Notes: generated by a model from the sequence alone, not told the origin. Counted from the stretch's first letter, positions 13,728 to 28,033 are shown. The stretch is 64,000 nt of DNA from Urechis unicinctus (GCA_034190875.2 CM067356.1:65219798-65283797), one strand, 5' to 3'. Program-made: numbers and translations.

Positions 13728-16700
13728 TATTGCAAACCATTTAACTCTATTGCTGCAGGTCAATAATGTATTTATTCTGTATATGCCCTTAGAATCTCTT
13801 CCTTCTTTTTATAATTGCCTCGAAACCATAAATAGGTAGATGCTTTCAAATGATGATGGACAATTACAACACAAATCATTAATAAGCTTGATCTCATTAG
13901 CTGTTTGGGCTTTGTGTCATTGGTTTCTTAGTTACATTCTTCGAAAACCATATCTTTCTTCAGCGGTCATATATTGTTTCAAAGAATTAAGACGAGTTGT
14001 ATAAACGACTAAATGCGTGTGGTTTATGTAAGCAGATCTAATGTCTGAAGTACAAACCTCTCTTATTATGTTATGTCAAGTTCTTTAGTTGACGTTATGT
14101 TAATCGATTATGCTGTATGATCAGAAAAGATATCCAATGCCCATCTCTGAATGCAAATAAGACGTTGGTATGAAAACTCGATAAGCCTGTTCACTTTCAG
14201 AACAGAAAGCATCTACCCATTATATATGAATCTATATAAAGCAGTAAATAATTATATGGCTTTGCTCCCCGCATACAAGGTTTTAATGATTCGCATTATG
14301 CTAAAAATAGTTACTATGTGAGCTATACTAACAACAGACACAATTGCCCCAGTTGAAACATATCATCACTGTCATTTTGTGATGCCACAATTCCAAAAGC
14401 TCGCTGTGAGATTTATACATTGCCTCCGGCAATGTTGCCAAAAGTTTAATTATTGCCAAATTTTAGTCGATCTACTCATATTGTGATTTGTAGAAGTACG
14501 TTGCTAGTTAGGTCGTCCCACAATAAATATGACCATATGATATTAACTCATAACCGATTCTCAGCCCAGCACTGAACACAGGTATAGTTGGATAGTTGCG
14601 CAATACTTTATTGTTGTAACTGGAATCATAATGGTTGATAAATTGAGGTTCCTGCTGTTCATGGAATAAACAAAATGATTCGCATCAGATATCACTGCCT
14701 TGTACGGCAATTTTTCAATCAGTGATTTAATTTGTGAGACGTCGTTCAACTATCATGTGACGCGTGGAACAAAACATTTGTGTTTAGATTGTCAATCTGT
14801 TCCCTTTCGTCAACAGATGAGATGAGCGGGATCTTCTTGTCGCCTTTATTAGCCACTAGAGATGATAATGAAGACTGTTCTACAATCATCACCTGGCAAG
14901 GATAAAATGACATTAATCAGCCCAACTTTTAGGATTTCATTGCCTCGCCTAACCGCAAAAGAGCATCGCTTAAGCACTAAAAACGCATTGACAGCCATAA
15001 AACCTGACCCTTGTTTCGGTCATAGCGCAGTTCTTGTCGTAGTAGCTCCTAGCGAATTTAAACGTAACTAGAGTTTGCGAAGAGGCCTGTTAATCTTTCA
15101 CTGACTACAAAGATGCTCTTCTAACACATTGGCAAGGAGTTCTACAAATTACTACACACTAGTAAACATCATCATGAGGTTTTAGCCTATACGTCAGATC
15201 AGCTTCATTAACAGAAACTACGTTTTCCTTAATGACAGACGTCTCTGTCCGTGACGCATTGAATGGTCAGTGTAGTTCGGTGCTGCCGTGCCCTACATGT
15301 AATTGGACACATATTCATCAGTTGCTTAACAGATTTGATTAGCTAATAACACCGTAAACTACTCGATAATAGAATTCAACAAATATTTGTGGTAGCATCT
15401 ATCATTTACAGGATTATGTGAATATGTGTTTTTATAGTTGTTTCATATGTGAATTTCCGAATTTTTACAACCACCTTAGTTAATTGATAAACGTACATGA
15501 TAAGCAATCTCCAACTGGCTATCTATCTAGAAGAAAAGGCAATCACCAAAACGTTGGCGCGTTCCATGAGTAAAAGGTCCTCTATCACTTTTGACTCGAT
15601 CAATTGTGATCTGCAGATGACGCCAAATTGCTCGCTTACAATTGTCCATGCAAACACGACGCACAGTAAGACTAATACAATATTAATGTCCGCTTTGATA
15701 ACCTCATTTTTGCAAAATGTTTCACCCATGGGGCACAATCACAGCCGTATTGAATCACGTAAATAGATGATATTAATCATCCGTACGAATTGCAATGGCA
15801 CTTCTTTATTGCGTAGGCAAGGCCGTACAGCATAGATTAATCCCGCCCCATCCATGAATCTGGAATTTTTACTGCCAGTGCTTAGCCAGGTCAAGGCCAG
15901 TCGCGTGACAATTATGATGCAGCTCTGCCAAATGGTCAATGGCTCTGACAGAGCAGATATATACTCGATGCTAATGAGCCAAACGTTATTAAAGGCACGA
16001 GGCATGCACACAATATACTGCCCGTAAGACTGATATTGCGACATTTGTGGTGGTGAAATACTCTCAACTCATGTAATACCTCAGTTGTCTTACAAGTCAC
16101 GACACGAGCTCAAGCTAATCCCATTACAGTGTCCGGGTTAAAAGGATTCAGACATTTGCCGGGTTGTCAACGCGTCAATGTAACAGCCTTCTGTCTGAGG
16201 ACTACAAATGTGTAGATGACAATCCTATAATATTATGATAGGTATATGTATGTACATCCAGGCAACAAAGCAAAAGTCCTTGTACCTTATTGTTGGCGGT
16301 CATTGGCATCTAGAAATGGCCGAAAACGGGGAGAAAACATATCTATCTGCGCAACTGCGTCCACGTTGTATAGTGGAATGACCTATTTGTGTGACTCAAA
16401 ACAACCATTGCGCGGAAACCGTTATGTTGTGTTTAACGCCACATCGTCAGCATAGAAAAATCAAACACAGCTATCGGAGCAAGCATAACATGCTACTTAC
16501 TAGATCGTCCAATTTACCTACACTGTTAAGCAGCTTTGCGGTAATATGACGTAAATCTCTTTTGAATATTGCAATGGCAGCAACATATCTGTACACAATC
16601 AACGTCCATCATTAGGGTTTGAACGGTGTCTGTCTCTTTGAGAGCGATGAAAACACTGATTGTCGTCTCATACCTATCCAATAAATTAAATAATTCCATG

Positions 16701-17645
16701 TGCTATTGAATGTTCACATCTTATGCTATTCTACCCGCTATATGCTACATTATCTAAAATAATGTATTGTCAAACTCAACACTTGGTCTCTTAACTTGGT
16801 GGACTGTGGTAACGTATTACTGCTCCGTAGTAAGTTTGGTGTTGCTTTTAGCTGCTTTAATATCGGAACAACTCATGCCAATTTCCTTTCATCAGGAACT
16901 AATCATTTGTCGAATTAGAAATTACAGATATTTGATTTTTGCAAGGTCATTTTACAACTATTATTTTCCTCATTTCTACTTGAGGTTTTGCGTTTATGGC
17001 TTGATACTAATATTAACACTTTTCATCGATTGCTTTGGCCAAGCGTCACAAACATCCTCAGCCATCACCGTCAGGAAACCGCAGCGTTTTGGTAAACGAC
17101 GACAAAGCACAACATTACAACTGCTCTGATGAAATTACTGATGTTATTTGGAACATTAGGGAAGATGGCAGACGAGGAGAAATAAACTTTGACGACTACT
17201 TGACCTGTAATGATGACAACATTTAACGCGTTAAATCAAATCACAATGACTTGGCAGGAAGAGGTCGGTGTAATGTTCATCATGGTGTCATTACATTTAA
17301 TGTCATGTCCTGGTCTCGAGCAACACACATCGAATAAAACGCAGCAACATCAAATGTCGTATACCTAGCAGGTTGCAAGGATTTCCTATTGGGTCTGCTG
17401 TTTCTTTAATATTTAATTGAACATGCTCACAGAACGAATATCCGTAGATGCGTTTGTGCATCTTATGGCTGCATGCCAACGTGGCCAAATACATCATTTA
17501 TAAATGCCTTATGAGAAGATATTAGGGATTGGCGGAGTTTAAAGTGTTTGAACAAGTAAAACGCCTATGATGATTAATTATTCATTATCCAGAGTAAATA
17601 ACCATCGGAGTCATTTCCATCGAAGCAATCCCAATCCCCTTTCCC
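13728..17645. other. Long non-coding stretch with unclassified short frames
   Basis: Nothing is recognised over nearly 4 kb. The longest frames are at 15739-16044 on the minus strand (101 codons, with one hydrophobic stretch) and 16767-17129 on the plus strand (120 codons). Neither has a recognisable motif, conserved cysteine pattern or flanking splice sites, and frames of this size are expected by chance in DNA of this composition. I do not call them genes. Confidence 0.5.
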
Positions 17646-17649
17646 AGTA

Positions 17650-18480
17650 GACAGCTTTGTGTGCGCGTCATGTAAATCCTTTTTCAAATAGTGTATGTAA
17701 CACGACTCTTCAAGATTGAGTCCACTAGTCATTATATACAAAAGCCCTATGTCTTACTGATTGCCGTGGAATAATGTGTGTTATCAGCATTGTGACAATT
17801 TGTATAAGTTATCTCAATTGTCATTTGGTATTCCAGATTTGTGCGGTTAGTTGGCAGCAATGGCAGCTGAACATCACCGCACTGGTGTCGTGGCACACTA
17901 GGAGAAGTGAACAACGCCGTACTGGTGTCGTGGCACACTGGTAGAAGTGAACAACGCCGTACTGGTGTCGTGGCACACTGGTAGAAGTGAACAACGCCGT
18001 ACTGGTGTCGTGGCACACTGGTAGAAGTGAACAACGCCGTACTGGTGTCGTGGCACACTGGTAGAAGTGAACTTCCATTCAATGAGAATCATTATTTCAT
18101 TTGATGCGTGGACGTTTTGTCCGTTTTAGACATTGTGTTAGCAATTTTACCGTCTGTTTTTCAACAACAAACCACACAATCGCAAAATATTAAAGGATAA
18201 TCCTTGGATTCGTAAATGGATTTATGTCGGTTTCGATAATTCTACAGATGCTTTCACCGATGGGTTTTGTTGTTCGTTCACTAGTATCTTTGTTCTCCTG
18301 TCGATAAATGCCAATTAATATGTCACTACATGCACAATTATGTATGCAGGGTGTGTTCATATCAAAACAACGAATATAAGTGGCTACCCGTGTCAATAAA
18401 TGAAGAAATGACTCAGCTATCGGGCCTATGGCAGTAACGTCTAGTTCGTCGCATTGGTTAACATTTTACAAGCATTGACA
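17650..18480 (+). repeat. Tandem segmental duplicate, copy 1 (partner at 19970-20600)
   Basis: Shared ordered words include CATGTAAATCCTTTTTCAAA, AAGCCCTATGT, TGATTGCCG, AATGTGTGTTATCAGCA, TTGTGCGGTTAG, ATGTCGGTTTCGATAA and GTGTGTTCATATCAAAACAA. The copies lie about 2.1-2.3 kb apart in the same orientation and diverge by substitutions and indels. No conserved reading frame spans them. Confidence 0.85.
17876..18070 (+). repeat. Minisatellite, 40-bp unit, about 4.8 copies
   Basis: A unit containing CGCCGTACTGGTGTCGTGGC and CACACTGGTAGAAGTGAACA recurs with a 40-bp period. The inner copies are identical and the first is slightly diverged. The equivalent place in the sister duplicate (about 20165-20210) holds a single unit, so the array expanded after the duplication. 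Minus-strand frames across it (17747-18092) are repeat translations. Near-identity of units points to recent expansion. There are no spacers, so it is not a CRISPR array. Confidence 0.93.
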
Positions 18481-18803
18481 TGCATGTTCATGTATTTTCG
18501 CTCTCGTATACGATATCAATATCAAGATATGACGTCACTTTAATGAAACTCTACTCACGTGGTCACATATTAGAGGCAAAAATGGCAGACTATCAATATA
18601 AAGGTTGTAATTCAAACTATGCTATCATTTCTATATTATCAATCCTAATCTTTTCGGTCGACCATCATTTCATGATAGGACCCTGACTACCACCACTAGT
18701 ATTTATCTTCCATCGTAACTCAATTCGAACGTAAGTACCTTCAAAAGTTCTATTTGCCTATCATAATATGTGTTATGCTCTGTTGAAAAGTGATTAAGTT
18801 TTT

Positions 18804-18909
<106 letters not shown>

Positions 18910-19189
18910 CGTTTGACACTACCATTGACGAAAAGTAGTTACGCTTTAAGTAGGGTATCTTTGACAGCCAGCGTGGTAAGCATACATTTTGCTATGCAGT
19001 GTTTTTAAGTTAATTCGCTTAAACATCTGGGACACCTGGCAAAGAAATATTTAGTTGTCGACGAAGGTATCGACTTTGCTCTCCGTGATGAGTTGCATGG
19101 ATCAGTACACACTGCCCTGATTGATAAAGCAACTTAGCGTAATGTAATGCATATTGCATTGTTCAAGACAAAGTAATAATGCCATACAT

Positions 19190-19400
19190 CCAGGAATACA
19201 TCTGTAACCTTAGCTCCACTTCAAATTCATTCTTAAATGTATGAAATAAATGATTTCGACAGTGTTTTGTACTTGCTCGATCATCAAAATGCTACATTTT
19301 TGTTGTGACTAATATTTCTCCATCGAGGAGCTCTTTACGGCCTTAAGCGATGCTAATTGAGTGCAGGATTCTAAATGAGTGACTATGGAATAATCATACA
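19190..19400 (+). repeat. Duplicate block, copy 1 (partner at 20940-21180)
   Basis: Shared ordered words include CTGTAAC, TTCAT.AATGTA.GAAATA, TAATATTTCTCCA, AGCTCT, GCGATGCT and ATTCTAAAT.AGTG. It lies at the downstream side of the same roughly 2-kb tandem duplication as 17650/19970. The offset is shorter (about 1.77 kb), so copy 2 has lost about 0.5 kb or copy 1 gained it. Confidence 0.75.
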
Positions 19401-19969
19401 TGGATCAGTACACGCTACTCGGTTTTGATTATGCAACTGAACGTTACACAATTCATATTGTCCATAACGGTCCATGATAGAAACATAGTATCATCTATAC
19501 TTGTTTTCGTCGCAAATGTGACGTTCGATCAATATCAATATTTGGCTTGTAGTTTCCAAGACACTGCTGTGACAACGTAGATGAAGAAAAGTGCTTGCGC
19601 GGTTAGAAAAAGAACAATATTTTTACTGCTCACTTGACCCTCGACAGACGTCATCGTCATTACCTATTAGCACTTCCCACGACCAACTAATTGCAAACCC
19701 TCGTCGTATATATCAGTGACGCTTGCTACATGGTGTAAACAGATATATCACCTATTTTCACCTGTCTGATATACGAGTGCTAATGAAGAGCTATAGTCTC
19801 CGATCTGAATGGTGGTTTAAGATGCAGGACCTCCAGGTATCTTGGAAAAAGCCAAAGGCGACAGAACATTACGCTTAAAAGTTCTACTCATCACGCAAGC
19901 TGTCAAGCACACGCTATTGGGCAAATACTGTTAATGGGATAACGTGGCGAGGTACAATATATCGAGGGA

Positions 19970-20600
19970 GTATCATGTAAATTCTTTTTCAAATAGAGTG
20001 TGTGACAAGACTCGCAAAGATATAGTCCGCTAGTGACTATAAACAGAAGCCCTATGTTTAACTGATTGCCGCGGATTAATGTGTGTCATCAGCATAATAA
20101 TAATATATCTAAATTGTCCTTTGTTATTCTACAATTGTGCGGCTAGTTCGCAGCATTTGCAGTGAGCATCACCGTACTGGTGCCGTGAAACTCTTGAAGA
20201 AGTGAACTTCAATCAAAATGATTATTTCATGTTGATTTAATGAGCAGACGTAGTGTCCTTCTTAGAAACCTTACAATTAATCCTTAGAGCCGTAAATAGA
20301 TTGATGTCGGTTCCGATAACTCTACATGTGCTTTACGCCTGTGGGTTTTGTTGGTCGTTCGCAAGTTTCTTTGTTCTCCGTCGATAAATGCCTTAAATTG
20401 GTCCCTACATGCTCAATAAGGTTTGCAGGGTGTGTTCATATCAAAACAACAAAGAAAAGAAGGTACCTTTGTCAATTATGTCAGACATGGCTCAGCTATC
20501 AGGCCCATGGTAATAACGTCTAGTGGATGTAATTGATTAACTATTAACCTGCATTGATGTCTTTTTACTCTCGTATGCGATATCATCATTAGGATATGAT
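19970..20600 (+). repeat. Tandem segmental duplicate, copy 2 (partner at 17650-18480)
   Basis: This is the second copy, with one instead of about five 40-bp units. An 11-base GTGTGTTCATA word and the following ATCAAAACAAC are retained. It has no coding capacity. Confidence 0.85.
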
Positions 20601-20939
20601 GTCTTTTTAATGGAACTCTACTCACGTGGTCATAGAGATGAGGCTGATGTCGTATGTGTCATTTGGGAATATACCTGTAACATTTACCGTAAGGTAAACA
20701 ATAATATCCCTTCATATTAAATCTTAAATCTAAGAATATTGAGTGCATAGTCATAGTAAAGTATAGGGAACATGAAACTATAGACTTGGTATTTGAAGCA
20801 ATTATGGATACATCAAAAGAAAAGAACAAGACAAAGTAGTGATGTTATATATATCATTGGCGTCAGTTTAGTATAACCCTATTCAAGACAGTGAATACGT
20901 TTGATTTGTGCGATTATATATAACAATGCGTCATTAGCA

Positions 20940-21180
20940 ATATACCTGTAACGTTCGATGTTTGTTTAACTATAACATCACTTGACATTAATTCATGAAT
21001 GTACGAAATATATCATTCCCACGGTGTTTCGTCGTTGCTTGATCACTAAAATAGCATTTCAATCTTTTATTGAGATTAATATTTCTCCAACGATAAGCTC
21101 TGATCGGTCCCATGCGATGCTGATAGTGTGTAGAATTCTAAATTAGTGGCTGGTTGTATGGAATAACAAAGTGATCGTTG
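20940..21180 (+). repeat. Duplicate block, copy 2 (partner at 19190-19400)
   Basis: See the partner. Together with the 19970 block it forms the second unit of a diverged tandem duplication that covers roughly 17.65-21.2 kb. Confidence 0.75.
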
Positions 21181-24100
21181 TGTCTCACCCAGCAAATACT
21201 GCAGATGTGATGGTAACATATAATGGTAGACTTTAAAGTGAATTTATTTTCTTTAGGTTCATACAATCATGTAGCATGAACCCCTTTAATTGATAGAATT
21301 ATTGTTTAGTGATCATTGGGAATGTGTCGTCAATCGGATGAATTGTTATTGCTGAATAGATGTTTACCTATACGTCAAAAGTAAAATAAAATTGGAAACG
21401 CACAAAACAGCAAGTAGGGCATAGGAATGAAGGTATTTCAGTGCAATAAAAGTTTATTTAAATGCTAATCGTCTCCAGCATCATCAACATAAATTCCACA
21501 TTTGATGGATCGACCAATAATATATTTCAGGTGCAAGGCCCATAGTAAATAGATGCATGAAATTGTAAAGTTTATAGACGCACGAGTACACATAGTGTCC
21601 GGTAATACTAATTTGCACAAGTTTGAACCTATCTAAAGCTTGTACACACTGGTAAAGTTATGTGATTCAATTATTGATGGGACTCTGTGGTCAACTCATA
21701 AAATCATGGGTATATTCTCCGCATTGCTTCAAAGACCTTAACAATACCAATTTACAAACACGGCACTCTCACCAAGGTTACATGGAGACCAATGCAGCGA
21801 AAAATCGATCCTTGATATTTTCGCATTGCTTTAAAAAAAAACTGAATATACACAGCGTGTTTTCAAACGTGATTTTGAAAACAAAAAGTTTGCTGTAGCT
21901 ACAGATTGCGGAACGATCTGGTCATAAAAATCAACAATGGTATAATATCAACGAATAAGTCAGCATGAGCTGTACAATAAGTTTTGTTGGACTCACTGCA
22001 TATGATGCTGTGATGGACTGTATGATGTATTCAATAAATATAGATAAGTTCTTGACTTTACATTATATAAAGACATTTGCTTCTCTTTCGTATGCCTGCA
22101 AATAGAAAATGACACCAAACGCTATCCCATCAGCTACACCTGCGTTTGATTAATGCAATTGGGAATAAAGACTACACCATGGGTTTGAGATATATTGGTC
22201 GGAGCAGTAATTCGAAAGATGTTTAAGCCACAGGCACAGTAATTAGTTCAACCGTAAAAAAATAAATAACTGACACTGGAATATCAAGCGCGATTCTACA
22301 GCATCAAGTTCTTGACTTCAAACCTATTTGGTTCAGTCCGTTTTGGCACAAAATACGAGCAGCACATTTACTTAAGAGGCTGTAATTGGTAAATTAATAT
22401 TTAAAATGTGATTTTTGTCGAAAAAGGTTAATATCTTGCAGTAACTAGAACGGATTCCGACCATGATCATCTGAACTTGATTGCAATCAATTCAGCCGTC
22501 TGTGTTTAATAACATAAACTCTGTTACCGATAACAATGGCTAAGGTAAGCATAAAACCCTTACTATTTTTATTTGATCGTGATCAATATCGTATGATTGA
22601 GGTAATAACTAACGTTTTCATTACCAATAATGTGTCATCACATGATAATGCAAAGTAATCCTGCGTTTGTCTATGAGGGAAGCGTTTGGTATTATCGGCA
22701 TTTGTCACGATAAACAGGTTTGCAACACTCGCATCGCCTAATCACAAGTCCTCCCAGTCGCTTTCAGGAAACACGTCTGTGACACCACATTGTCCAGTCG
22801 TATATCCATCGGTTGGGTCACACAGCATTAATGACTTCTGCACGAGTGGTACGTGACATAAAACATCAGGTTGCATTGCGTAACATCTTTCGTTAACTTT
22901 CTAAGACCTTTAGCAGTCTTCGCCTGCACCACTTCCTGTTCAATATGGTCATGGAATGCAATAATTCGATCCGAATTCGTGAATGGGTGAGTTATCTCAT
23001 TGATAAATAGGGAGAGATCGTTGTAAGTTAATGGCTTTATGGTACATCGTTACCGTTAGCGTCAGATACATCATCAATTTTTACATCCTGATGGTCAACT
23101 GAATTCCAATATCGATTCACGTATCAATCACGATTTGATTTTGGTTAAAATTGAATCAGATCCCAAACCGTAAGAATATTCCGGCTCCAAACAATAATAA
23201 AGCAAAAAAGGGCAGTGAGCCCATATGCATCAAAGGTTCTTTGAAGAATTTAGCTTGTGTTTATCGGCGCACAAAAACTCGTCTGATATACAATGCCTGC
23301 AGCGATGGACGATACGAACGACAAGAAGAACGCTCACGATGATATCAAATATACACATTTGTGCCTCCGGGAACTTCATTGAAGAATATTGATTGAATAT
23401 AGGTAATTTATCAATTATAAGAAATCATCCGCCTTCTAAGTATTTCTCCCTGTTTCATGTATGTAGTTTTAGCTATTGTCCGTTTTGAAGTGGTAGTGGA
23501 TGGGGTCACTAAGCTCGCAATACTGTCTACGTTGGAACCAGGCAGCATATCAGGAACATACCATGAGTACATGGGCTTATAACGCACGGTAATCACCCGA
23601 CATCAACACGGTGCGTTTATTAAGCACCAACGTTTATTTCTGTAAATATGTCATTTGGGGTGACATACAAACACATTACCCAGAGTTTATAATGACAGTG
23701 AAAGTGCCCTAATTAGTGGGCAGTTTATCTGTCAAAGTATTTTGCAATATGACCATCCTTCGCAAATTGTGTTCTCCCCATATACAGCGATGTAGTGGGC
23801 AGAGTCCAAGTTGTCGGCTTGTGGCAAAATCATTTATCAATGTGGTAAGTATTTATGTTCATACTCTGCAATGATGTCGTGCGAATAGGGACAAATATTT
23901 GGCATACAGAGGGAGCGGCGTATGAATGTTGATGGGACAATCACTCGTCAGTAAAGCGTTTATTATTTACTGCTGTACTTAAGGGAGAATATATTGTTAA
24001 CATCATAACTAGTAATAATAATAGCATTTATTTCGTACGCATGGTAGAGATATTTTATGACGATAAAGAAAAAGTGCAATCATTTAACAAAGAGTGGGGT

Positions 24101-26727
24101 GCTATCTTATTGTGCAAATAAAGTTTAGTAGAACAGTGACATCTTCGTGCGAACAATTGGAAATATAATCACATTCACGGGACACATAAATTCTTGTATA
24201 AAATTCACGAAATTCAATGTCTCTTGATCAATGTTCTGTAGACCAAGCTTGCTAGCAATTTACTTAAAAGTAATGGTCTGCTCGTAAATCATAGCAGTAT
24301 TACGAGTAACAATACTCATAGCATATCGCATATTATGTACGACATTCGAATTACTATAGACACATAATTGGCTAACCGCCGAAACAAGAACATTCGTACT
24401 ATTCAGAAAATTGAAAAAAACCTTCATACCTCGCATTATTAATTGCTTTTTTAGCGGTGGCCTACCTGCTAAAATAGGAGTATACATAGAACGTGTTCTG
24501 GGATGCAGTTTGCCATATATGGCGGATACAAGATTTTAAATGAATTGCTCGATAACGTCCATAACGGGAATCCATACAAACCTGTGCAATATTTGTTAAA
24601 TAGTGTATTATAAAAACTTACACAACAGTGAGCAGATCTTGACCTCAACATATTATTTGCGTTTAAACTCTCGCTCTTTCACTCTACTTGTGGCTAGTTA
24701 AGAGTAAATGCAGATGGCGGATCAATAGCTTAAACTCCACCATTAGTTGTGTGTATTGATAAGTGTTTGGCAGCAAACAACACGAGGCAGTCATGTAAGT
24801 ACGAAGGGTGGGGTGAGTTGCAGTAGGGGGATGACTGGAGATATAACATGCGGCATATATTATTTGCAAGTGCTCATCAATCTATGCACCACGCTAGGTG
24901 CAGTAGATACACCCAGATGCTGTCTAGAAAGGCGAGATATTGAATAGCAGGTTGTTGATGGGCAACCTTGTGATTTCCTTCCTATAGAAATGCTAGCACT
25001 TATCAACCGTGACAGTCGTTGGTGAAGAAAGGGGGAGAATCTGCAAGATGATTACACCAATCATACTAGCTAAGGAGATGTGTAACTTTATGTATTAGCG
25101 TAACGCGGACAGTACAGCAACAAAGTGATTTTTAGCTCAATGCGGAATATTATCTAACAATTGTCTATGTTGTTACCATACCACCAATGACGTTTTCCAG
25201 CTTTTGTTTGTACAAAAAACTCAAGCGGCAAGCACCTTTTTATCACGATATCAATTAATTTTTGCGCTTTAGAATATACGAACATAACAGTTGATCATTC
25301 ACTCCTGACGCCAGATGATCAGTTACGAAATGGCAATCAAACTTAATCTTTCACACAGAGAGCCAAAGGATGTCACAATGTATGAAGCATAATTCAATAT
25401 AAAATACCATTATATAGTTCTGTGAACATGACTCGGTGAAGCGATTTTCTCTTCTGATCCATCATAACGAATACTATACTTGACAAGCCTAACCAAATCA
25501 GGCTTAGTGAGTGGTGACCGTAATAACACCGAAATCAATCAGTTCGAAATCTGATTCTCATTGAACTCAGCTACATCCTGGAGCACAAATTGACTATTTA
25601 CTAAATAGCGTTACTAATGTATGAGCATATTGGGGGAAGGTTTGTAGCACCTGTTAATCAATATGTCTTCCTGGATCAAGTTATGGCTTTAAGTAATGCG
25701 GAAGCAACATCAAAATGTGCAATAGCCACAGAATACCCCACCCTGAGTGGGAGAGATTCACATTCAAAAGGAATTACTCTATATAAAAGTTGGCTATCAA
25801 CTCAGATTGATGTCGCTTTAATATATGTTTTACTCAGGGTTTCACATGGCAAACATATGATTGCTAACTCGGCAGAGTCAATCTTACGCCCAATGAAGTC
25901 TTAATATTGCTCGTTAGAAAACCGGTGTAGGTTGTCAATTCAATGTGATCAATTTAACAGGTAATGCACCCGAGGGAATATGGTGGCATCAGACCATGGT
26001 TCTTTTGGAACTGCTAAGATCCTTGAGTGTGATTATAATAAAACGGTGTTTAATCAGCAAACCGCAGTAGCAATCGCGGCGAACGTGATCGTGGATTGTG
26101 GTCACAGCAATAATATTGTATGACGCTGGTATAGAGGTAGTTACACCCTCGCCAGAACACCTCAGTCGGTTTCAATTAACATAACCGTTTTCGCTCATTA
26201 CCAGGACAACCGCTATACCACATGAAATGCTACTTCCAATCAAGTTGCTTAGGGTCAGTCTGGGTTCACCAATGCCGGTGACCCATTACCGAACTGTTGG
26301 AGTCGTGAATTAACTGTTGGATGATTTCATTTGCATCTTAAGATAATTGATTCGTGATGTATTGTTCTGGGTAGAAATATATCGATTTCGCGAGCTTACA
26401 TTTGGATGATTGTTGGCTATTGCTTGTTAAGTGATGCGTGGCTGGTTGTTATAGTGGGCAATGTATTGGTTCGGTTGGGCAGCGAGAGAGTAATGTGGCT
26501 TGATAAAGTCGCTCTACACTGACCAGCTGAACGAAGTTGCTTTGTTGAGTTAGTAGAGTGGCTGCATGAATTCGCCCTAACCCAAGTAGTTTTATTGGAA
26601 TATGTAAAGTATGTTATATAATTATGAAAAACCTTGGTTTAATGCTAATCAATTATCAAAATAATACATAAATATAAAGTCGAAGTTGAAAATCGGCAAG
26701 ACTTGCTGCAACGAAGCAGCCGTTGAG
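21181..26727. other. Non-coding DNA, nothing recognised
   Basis: More than 5 kb holds no gene, long repeat or RNA that I can support. All open frames are under about 100 codons and lack recognisable motifs. The frame at 25617-25904 (95 codons) is the longest and matches no family I know. Confidence 0.5.
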
Positions 26728-26747
26728 CCTCATGAATATTCGTGAGG
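26728..26747. other. 20-bp near-palindrome beside direct repeats
   Basis: CCTCATGAATATTCGTGAGG is palindromic except for one base pair. A CCGTTGA word lies on each side in the same orientation (about 26720 and 26757), and the second runs into TGACGTAA, a CRE-like site. It could be a factor-binding site or the footprint of a small insertion; neither is shown. Confidence 0.5.
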
Positions 26748-27329
26748 AATAACCGCCCGTTGACGTAAGCACAGAAATGCTTTTTTTCTTCATGGCAGAT
26801 TCGTAAGTGATTCATCAGCGAGCAGTCCTATAAACAGTCCAGGTTTATTCCTGATTATCTTTATGGCTTTATTCCTATCTGAACTCTCAATAATTTCAAT
26901 GTAGTTTGGAAAGTACATATAGGTAACAAGTGTCGATGTGAACTATGTGTGTGAACAATGCCGAACATTTTTGAATGGGTTTGTTATCAAGAAATACCTG
27001 ATATTTCGTCCCTTTGGAAGAGCAGGACAAACTGCGGTGTGTGACAAATCATACAGATTCGTAGCTGTTTGTCTACACTACAGAGTAGTTACTTACTTGG
27101 CCTACCATTAACAGCATGAGCATCATTTTAGGCAAGCTCTACACAGGTGAATAGTAATAGAAAGTCTATTGAATTATTAACTTGCACAAGGACAGCTCAT
27201 CATTACCGACATCAATTAAATGTTCGATGTCTATTTCGGCTAATGAAGCTAAACCCCTATATTACCATAATCATCGCTGTCTTCGGAGAAAAAAAGGCAC
27301 AGGATATATCATGCACTTGTCCCTTTTTT

Positions 27330-27780
27330 ACTATTGCGATTCCACGCGGCACAGAGTGTACCTCGACCCACTTACGTTCCGCAAATTACATTGTTGACAG
27401 AAGGTGGTGAGCCGAACCGACACCAATTAACCCACGCCGCGCAATCGCTTCGCGGTCGCACGTTTCACACAAAGTTCACCCCTTCCCTTCTTGATATCTT
27501 AATTATTTGCCTTTATGACAATGATGATATTAAATTGTAGTATTGGCCGAAAGGATGAGCAGCAGAATCTCAGTTTTGTCCACGAGGTGCAAACTACTAT
27601 GAAAGTATCTGCAACCTGTCATAAAAGTGTCCGCCATCTGCGCGTCCTTGACCTGTCGCCTCACCGGCTTCCTCAGAGAGGAAGTTCGATGAACCCAGCG
27701 GGAGGTAAGCTGAGGCACCAAGGGGCACGCGAGGAAGGCGAACGGAGAGAGCATTTGAGGGCGAGAATCACGAGAGAGGA
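27330..27780. promoter_or_regulatory. CpG-rich, GC-richer block, possible promoter or first exon
   Basis: This block has markedly more G+C and CpG than its surroundings, for example the CGCCGCGCAATCGC region near 27438. It contains a strong donor-like GGAG|GTAAGC at 27704/27705, with an upstream ATG at 27689 in a frame that is open to the donor. No partner exon was found, and no frame looks like a known protein. It could be an unmethylated CpG cluster, a non-coding first exon, or chance. Confidence 0.25.
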
Positions 27781-27886
27781 AGTGGCTATGTGTTTAGCTA
27801 TTAGGTTCTTACATTGTGTAATTAGCCCCAGCCACGCTTCTGTTCTCTGCTGGTCAGTTGCGACGTCTTTTTTTTGTGTCCTCTCT

Positions 27887-27964
27887 CTCGCTTTACCATC
27901 CTCTCTCTCTCTCTCTCGCGCGCTCTGTCGCGCTCTCTCTCTCGCTCTCTCTCTCTCTACTCTA

Positions 27965-28024
<60 letters not shown>
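27887..28024 (+). repeat. (CT)n pyrimidine tract
   Basis: An interrupted then pure CT repeat ends where TA/GA-rich low-complexity sequence starts. Ser/Leu-repeat frames across it (27515-28119) are artefacts. Confidence 0.95.

Positions 28025-28033
<9 letters not shown>

Noticed and set aside
13521..13766. Poly-Glu, poly-Ser and poly-Phe frames
   Set aside because: These are artefacts of the (GAA)n tract read in different frames.
15739..16044. 101-codon minus-strand frame with a hydrophobic segment
   Set aside because: No recognisable family, and one hydrophobic stretch is not enough to call a membrane protein.
17876..18070. CRISPR-like regular repeat array
   Set aside because: The 40-bp units are directly adjacent with no unique spacers, and the context is eukaryotic. 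It is a minisatellite.
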